Assembly (NCBI GenBank): GCA_946497905.1
Contig: CAMMMI010000057.1
Span: forward strand, 1 to 11,461
DNA length: 11,461 nucleotides
Source: an uncultured Clostridium sp.
GTDB lineage: Bacteria; Bacillota; Clostridia; TANB77; CAG-508
Reading direction: 5' to 3'
How positions within the stretch are numbered: position 1 is the first letter of the stretch; each line of letters begins with the position of its first letter. The translations under genes and the position numbers were made by a program. Below, piece after piece: positions 7,822-11,461 of the stretch. The notes below the pieces were generated by a model. It made no database searches, was not told the origin of the DNA, and worked only from the letters and a program-made list of their open reading frames with translations.

Positions 7822-7850
7822 ATTATACCAATAATATGTTTTTTGTACAA
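7822..7850 (-). promoter_or_regulatory. Sigma-A promoter with extended -10 for the FIST-ALDH operon
   Basis: TTGTAC at 7850-7845, a 17-bp spacer, and a perfect TATAAT at 7827-7822 preceded by TGG (an extended -10). Transcription should start near 7815, giving a leader of about 30 nt to the FIST start. No operator repeat is obvious between the promoter and the gene. Confidence 0.85.
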
Positions 7851-7882
7851 TATTTTTCACAAAAATGTAATAAAGTTGTAAT

Positions 7883-7916
7883 ATTACAATTTGGGGACGC
7901 GTACAAAATTGGTAAT
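7883..7916. repeat. REP-like palindrome, copy B
   Basis: attacaattt / ggggacgcgtac / aaaattggtaat, with its core at 7887-7912. It lies in the same orientation as copy A and inverted relative to copy C, which is 245 bp away. It lies 33 bp upstream of the -35 of the FIST promoter. B and C bracket the nested hairpin at 7931-8117. Confidence 0.85.
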
Positions 7917-7930
7917 TTGTAATTCTAAAA

Positions 7931-8117
7931 ACCAAAGGTATTATATATAAATTTTAGTAATTATTCGGTTAACATTACAGAATAAATAAATTCTAAAATT
8001 ATCAAGCAGGCACCTCTCAAAGCAAGTTTGAGATTCTCCTACTTGATAATTAAAGAATTTATAATATTCTTCCATTCACATTCATAATTACTAAAATTTA
8101 TATATAATACCTTTGGT
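7931..8117. repeat. Nested inverted-repeat element in the 402-nt gap between FIST and DUF402 genes
   Basis: The outer arms at 7931-7964 and 8084-8117 are a perfect 34-bp inverted repeat beginning accaaaggtattatatata. Inside, 7997-8010 pairs with 8038-8051 at 13 of 14 positions, and a further 7-bp stem (tctcaaa 8015-8021 / tttgaga 8027-8033) has a 5-nt loop. The one mismatch in the middle stem becomes a G-U wobble only in the minus-strand RNA. There is no convincing coding frame. With copies B and C outside it, the whole 7883-8188 stretch has the form of a non-autonomous mobile element (MITE-like) or a structured RNA; I cannot decide which. Confidence 0.8.
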
Positions 8118-8155
8118 AATTAGTTTAAAAAATTAAAACAAAAAATGCACTTAAA

Positions 8156-8188
8156 TTCCAATTTTGGACGTGTCCCCAAATTGGTAAA
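8156..8188. repeat. REP-like palindrome, copy C
   Basis: ccaatttt / ggacgtgtcccc / aaattgg, with its core at 8158-8184. On the minus strand it reads ttaccaatttggggacac and then gtccaaaattggaa, nearly the same as copy A on the plus strand. It lies 4 nt past the stop codon of the DUF402 gene. No T-run follows on the minus strand. Confidence 0.85.
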
Positions 8189-8737
8189 TTAAAATGATAA
8201 GTCTTTGATTCCTCTTTTTACAAATCTATTTTGACCATTTTTTAATTCTTTTAATAATTTGTCTGTTATCTGATATGCATAATCATATTGTTCTTTGTCT
8301 ATTACTCCTTCTTCTAACGCTTCTTCTAAATCGTTTCTATCACTTAAATGTATATATGTTGATGATTTAGTTGCCGCTTCTTGATAATATACCACATCTA
8401 AGAACAAGTCATTGTAATATGGTATTCCATCTATAATTTTATTTTTTCCATATGTTATATCAAAATAATATTCTAAAATTTCATTTTTATCATTTACATG
8501 TGCTCTAACATTATAACTTTCATCTAATGGTGTATATTCTATAATCTTATAATTTTTGTCCAACTTTTTTACCAATTCTCCATTTATATAAATAAAATAT
8601 GGTTGTTCTAAATCTTTTACTTCTTTTATTGTTAAATATGCATTTAAATCCTCTAGTTTTTTTATGCTTACATTTAAGTTAGTAACTTCTTTTACTTGTT
8701 TCTTTCGTACATCTACCCATCTATTCAATTCTTTCAT
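8189..8737 (-). CDS. DUF402 family protein (possible nucleotide phosphohydrolase)
   Basis: A 182-residue stand-alone DUF402 protein. Family hallmarks are YNVRAHVND (75-83), EYYFDIT (89-95) and PYYNDLFLDVV (106-116), followed by an acidic LEEALEEG helix segment (138-144) typical of the C-terminal end of the domain. The Asp and Tyr residues in these motifs are the likely metal or catalytic residues. Relatives include bacterial nucleoside di/triphosphatases and FomD, so hydrolysis of a nucleotide is a fair guess, not shown here. It has no signal peptide or membrane helix. Start 8737 follows AGGAAGAG with 7 nt, 19 nt after the kinase-like gene, so it is probably the last gene of the four-gene set. 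Confidence 0.85.
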   Translation of the reverse strand: MKELNRWVDVRKKQVKEVTNLNVSIKKLEDLNAYLTIKEVKDLEQPYFIYINGELVKKLDKNYKIIEYTPLDESYNVRAHVNDKNEILEYYFDITYGKNKIIDGIPYYNDLFLDVVYYQEAATKSSTYIHLSDRNDLEEALEEGVIDKEQYDYAYQITDKLLKELKNGQNRFVKRGIKDLSF

Positions 8738-8756
8738 AATTCATCTCTTCCTTTCG

Positions 8757-9464
8757 TTACTTTTCTTCCCCTTTGTTTTCAACTACCAAAGCTTTCTTCG
8801 AAATAGTTTCTTCATAATATTTTTTTAAAAACATTATATTATCCATATTATATAATGTTCTATGGTATAAAAATTTTGCTGTTTCTTTATCTATTTTATT
8901 CAAATTGCCATAATATTGTTTTATTGTTCTTATTATGTGCATTATTTCACTTGTTGTTTTGTCCATATCATCATTTATCACTAGCCATTTACATACATCT
9001 TTCATATTTTCTAATTGATTTTTATTTCTATCCATCCTAGTAGAATCTCTATTTTTCATTTGAGATGATAATATCTCCCTGCTTGGTGGTATTATATAAA
9101 TAAATATTGAATTTTTGTATGTAGCTTTAAATTCTTTAGCTCCTTTTGCTCCCATATCTACTAAAACTATTTTATTTTTAAGTTCTTCAGCATTCATATT
9201 TATTTTTGGAGCTCCATAATACTCACCATTTACTTTTGAACATGCTATTAAATTTTTTGAATTATATAACTTTTCATATTGTTGTTTTGTTATAAAATTA
9301 TATTGTTCTCCATTTTTTTCTCCTAGTCTAGGATTCCTTGTTGTATATGTTGATATTCTACAACATTCTTGCGGATATGTACTGAGCATTCTATTTATTA
9401 TTGTACTTTTTCCTCCACCACTTGGTCCAATAATTCCTACTAATATATTATTAATTATTCTCAT
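8757..9464 (-). CDS. Guanylate-kinase-like P-loop protein, divergent
   Basis: A 235-residue member of the guanylate kinase fold. The Walker A motif GPSGGGKST is at 13-21. The GMP-binding loop pattern TTRNPRLGE..G..YNF (41-56) keeps R43, R46 and Y55, and GEYYG (80-84) keeps Y83. VINDD at 162-166 and nearby arginines match the lid and C-terminal part. Aligned by eye to classical GMP kinase (about 205 residues), the Glu that contacts the guanine ring (E70 in yeast) becomes A74, and the extra ~50 residues after 185 have no obvious counterpart. It is probably not the housekeeping Gmk, and its substrate may not be GMP. ATG 9464 abuts AAGGGG with no spacing, an odd start, but there is no other ATG, GTG or TTG upstream in the open frame. 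The 38-nt gap to the methyltransferase gene suggests one operon. Confidence 0.85.
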   Translation of the reverse strand: MRIINNILVGIIGPSGGGKSTIINRMLSTYPQECCRISTYTTRNPRLGEKNGEQYNFITKQQYEKLYNSKNLIACSKVNGEYYGAPKINMNAEELKNKIVLVDMGAKGAKEFKATYKNSIFIYIIPPSREILSSQMKNRDSTRMDRNKNQLENMKDVCKWLVINDDMDKTTSEIMHIIRTIKQYYGNLNKIDKETAKFLYHRTLYNMDNIMFLKKYYEETISKKALVVENKGEEK

Positions 9465-9502
9465 CCCCTTATATATTAATTTTTGTGTATAAAAAACTTA
9501 TT

Positions 9503-10177
9503 TTATACCTTTCTTATTAATAATAAATAATGCCAAAAACTTCTAAATCCTGTTTCTACTTGCTTAAAATCTTGGACTTGTGCTATATATTCTATTTTAA
9601 AATTTTTAAAAAGTTTTGGTATAATCTCAATATCTGCATAAAAATGTGGAACTCCTTTTTCTGGTCCATCATCCATTCTTATAGCTGTATTTTCATCAAT
9701 TTTTGGATTATTTTTATCTTTATATGTACTTGCATTTTTTGAACCTAAGGTTAAAAAACGCTCTCCATCTTCTTTTAGTAAATCATAAATCTTATTTATT
9801 ATTTTTTCCATTCCTTCTGTGTTAGTATGTGATATTACATTCCTGCATAATATACAATCAAAACTATTATCTTTATACGGTATATCTAACATATCACAAT
9901 TTTCTATGCTTTCTATCTTAACATTTTCTTTTTGTGCCCATTTTTTTGTTTCCTCTATTGCTTCTTTTGATAAGTCTATACTACTGACATTAAAACCTTT
10001 TTTGGCAAAAAATATGGTATGTCTTCCTAATCCGCACCCTATATCCAAAAACTGCTTTTTCTTTTGTCTTGTCCATCTATCTGCTAAATAATATGTTTCC
10101 ATTGATGGTTTTCTCCATATATTTTCTTCATCTTCAGCATTAACCTTTTTCCAATCCCATGGTTTTGACTTTATCAT
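9503..10177 (-). CDS. Class I SAM-dependent methyltransferase
   Basis: A 224-residue Rossmann-fold methyltransferase that would transfer a methyl group from S-adenosylmethionine. Motif I is FLDIGCGLGRH (43-53), the acidic end of strand 2 is D68 in SSIDLS, D95 sits in the adenine-binding loop, and the motif IV-like stretch is FDCILCRNVISHT (106-118), followed by LLKEDGERFL. The pattern is that of generic UbiE/TehB-type enzymes acting on small molecules; the substrate cannot be read. Start: ATG 10177 with AAAGGAGG just upstream. An ATG at 10198 overlaps the stop of the radical SAM gene as ATGA and would add seven residues encoded by the ribosome binding site, so I prefer 10177. The tight junction implies translational coupling with the upstream gene. 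Confidence 0.88.
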   Translation of the reverse strand: MIKSKPWDWKKVNAEDEENIWRKPSMETYYLADRWTRQKKKQFLDIGCGLGRHTIFFAKKGFNVSSIDLSKEAIEETKKWAQKENVKIESIENCDMLDIPYKDNSFDCILCRNVISHTNTEGMEKIINKIYDLLKEDGERFLTLGSKNASTYKDKNNPKIDENTAIRMDDGPEKGVPHFYADIEIIPKLFKNFKIEYIAQVQDFKQVETGFRSFWHYLLLIRKV

Positions 10178-10194
10178 ATGCCCTCCTTTGCAAC

Positions 10195-11304
10195 TCATTG
10201 TGAAATTAGAAATTCATCTTTTCTTTTTAACAACTTGTCAGCTTTTATATTTTTCTTTGTTAGATGTCTTAAAAATGATACTTCTTCTTGCCAATATGTT
10301 CCTTCTAATTTTATAAAATGCTCATTTATTTGAAAATTACTATTTGGTTTATCTATTTTCGTTAAAGCTTCTTGGAAGTCACCCCTTGTAATTTGCTTTT
10401 CACTTTCTTTTTTACAAATATCATAATTTGGACATTCTGTACTGCAAAATCCTATCTTACTATTTCCTATACATATAGGATAACTAATACATGTGGGTTT
10501 GCAATAATAAATTCTTGCACTATGCCCATTATAATCTGGCCTTTTTAATACATAACTAACACCACATGATGTTTTTTTAAATACTGGATAGTGTTTATCT
10601 AAACTCTTAAAAACATCTAAAATTTTATTATATGTTTCTGGTAATAAAACTTTATGGTCTGGATCATATTTAGAAGGAATTTTTATATTCAAATCTGTTA
10701 ATACTTTTTTTAAATATGAATTTATCCTAATTCCTGATATTATACTTGCACCACAATATTTTAACACAATATTTGCTACTTTTTCAATAGTTTTTACATC
10801 AGTATTTAAACCTTCTATGACTGGTCTATAATAATTTATCAATTTTATATTTTTTAATTTTGATAATCTCTCCATTGTTTTTATTTGTTGCTTTTCACTT
10901 CTATTCTCTAATACTTCAGAAAGTCCTGAAAATGTATATAAAATAATAAGATTTAGATTTATTTGTGAAAGTATTTGTGCTTGTCTATCATTAATATATC
11001 CTTTTGTAATAACTAGAACTGGATTTTCCATTTGTCTTTCTTCCATTATCTTTAATATTTTTATTGTACTTTCAAATACTTCTTGATTTAAAAATGGGTC
11101 TGTTTGATTATTAACTGATATTGGTATCTCCTTTGTGTATAATCTAAAATTTAGTAACTCTTCTACTAATTTTTCTTCATCGGTAATTTTTTTTACACAT
11201 TCTCTTTCGCCTAAAGTACTTAGTATGCAATATTTACATCCTATTGTACATCCATCATATGATGAAATAGATATAGATGATTTTAAATAATTAATCATTG
11301 GCAT
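10195..11304 (-). CDS. Radical SAM protein with cysteine-rich C-terminal domain
   Basis: A 369-residue radical SAM enzyme. The cluster motif C-x3-C-x2-C is at C19, C23 and C26 in the context DGCTIGCKYC. Sequence after it (SVNNQTDPF at 64-71, VLVITKG at 96-102) resembles the SplB-like COG1533 group (spore photoproduct lyase relatives). The C-terminal part has seven more cysteines: C247, then C268-C272-C278 and C287-C291-C297. These last two triplets share the exact spacing C-x3-C-x5-C, as expected for one or two auxiliary metal or Fe-S clusters. The reaction is unknown. There are two close starts: ATG 11304, 3 nt after GGGAG, and ATG 11298, with a more usual 9-nt spacing. It leads the methyltransferase, kinase-like and DUF402 genes. 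Its upstream region is a long inverted repeat, and no clear promoter is seen inside the window. Confidence 0.88.
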   Translation of the reverse strand: MPMINYLKSSISISSYDGCTIGCKYCILSTLGERECVKKITDEEKLVEELLNFRLYTKEIPISVNNQTDPFLNQEVFESTIKILKIMEERQMENPVLVITKGYINDRQAQILSQINLNLIILYTFSGLSEVLENRSEKQQIKTMERLSKLKNIKLINYYRPVIEGLNTDVKTIEKVANIVLKYCGASIISGIRINSYLKKVLTDLNIKIPSKYDPDHKVLLPETYNKILDVFKSLDKHYPVFKKTSCGVSYVLKRPDYNGHSARIYYCKPTCISYPICIGNSKIGFCSTECPNYDICKKESEKQITRGDFQEALTKIDKPNSNFQINEHFIKLEGTYWQEEVSFLRHLTKKNIKADKLLKRKDEFLISQ

Positions 11305-11319
11305 TTTCTCCCTATAAAA

Positions 11320-11461
11320 AAATTTCTTTGAGGAGTAGGGAATTTGGGGACGGGGCTTAAAATCCCTATAGTTAAAAATGTTAAATACATTTCATTTATT
11401 TTTAATAACTATTGGGATTTTAAGCCCCGGCCCCAAAATCCCCACTCTTTTAAAGAAATTT
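11320..11461. repeat. Long inverted repeat before the radical SAM gene
   Basis: The arms (aaatttcttt..ggggacggggcttaaaatccc from 11320 and its near-complement ending at 11461) pair over about 60 bp with few mismatches. The loop region is around 11377-11405 and contains aaatg ttaaata catttc. The left arm contains aatttggggacg, the core of copies B and C. On the minus strand the structure ends in a run of seven Ts (11322-11316), so it could end transcription arriving from upstream. It may extend past the window edge. It starts 15 nt before the radical SAM start. Confidence 0.8.

Noticed and set aside
10195..11304. Prokaryotic viperin next to a nucleotide kinase
   Set aside because: The cluster motif context (DGCTIGCKYC) and the downstream TDPF and VITKG segments look like SplB-type proteins and lack the viperin CNYxCxFC signature; the cysteine-rich C-terminus also does not fit.
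1..11461. CRISPR array, tRNA or rRNA genes
   Set aside because: No regularly spaced direct repeats and no tRNA- or rRNA-like segments were seen on either strand; the repeats present are palindromes at irregular places.

Overview
The window is AT-rich (roughly 30% GC by eye). All eight convincing complete genes, and one partial gene, lie on the minus strand, so the text reads each block right to left. A T-box leader, strong AAGGAGG-type ribosome binding sites, a sigma-A promoter and an anaerobe-type gene set (iron alcohol dehydrogenase, aldehyde dehydrogenase, radical SAM) point to a low-GC Bacillota, most likely a Clostridia-type anaerobe. The species cannot be named from this.

Layout in transcription order. 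(1) 11461-8189: a possible operon of four genes: a cysteine-rich radical SAM protein, a SAM-dependent methyltransferase, a guanylate-kinase-like P-loop protein and a DUF402 protein. It is preceded by a ~140-bp inverted repeat (11320-11461) and followed within a few bases by another palindrome (8158-8184). (2) 7883-8188: about 300 bp without genes, built as nested inverted repeats. (3) 7850-3102: a sigma-A promoter with an extended -10, then a FIST-domain sensor protein, an NAD(P)-dependent aldehyde dehydrogenase, a small membrane-anchored protein and a FucO-type iron alcohol dehydrogenase. (4) 3065-1: valS with a T-box leader. The leader carries a specifier-like GUA, the T-box sequence and a terminator/antiterminator pair. 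A further ~124-nt hairpin lies between the terminator and valS. valS runs off the left end.

How the genes may work together. The alcohol and aldehyde dehydrogenases could jointly dismutate an aldehyde (for example lactaldehyde): one enzyme oxidises it to the acid and the other reduces it to the alcohol, recycling NAD. The FIST protein may sense a small ligand for this pathway. This is inference from family membership and gene order. The radical SAM / methyltransferase / kinase-like / DUF402 set looks like a nucleotide- or nucleic-acid-modifying cassette with no function I recognise. In its kinase-like member the residue that normally reads guanine appears to be replaced.

The main structure not explained by genes is a family of short palindromes with a GGGAC core: three close copies (4289-4324, 7883-7916, 8156-8188) and two looser relatives (5045-5075, 11320-11461). 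They sit at gene ends and around the radical SAM cassette and resemble REP/MITE-type repeats. A second item is a 22-bp sequence, 20/22 identical, that ends just upstream of both valS and the membrane-protein gene.
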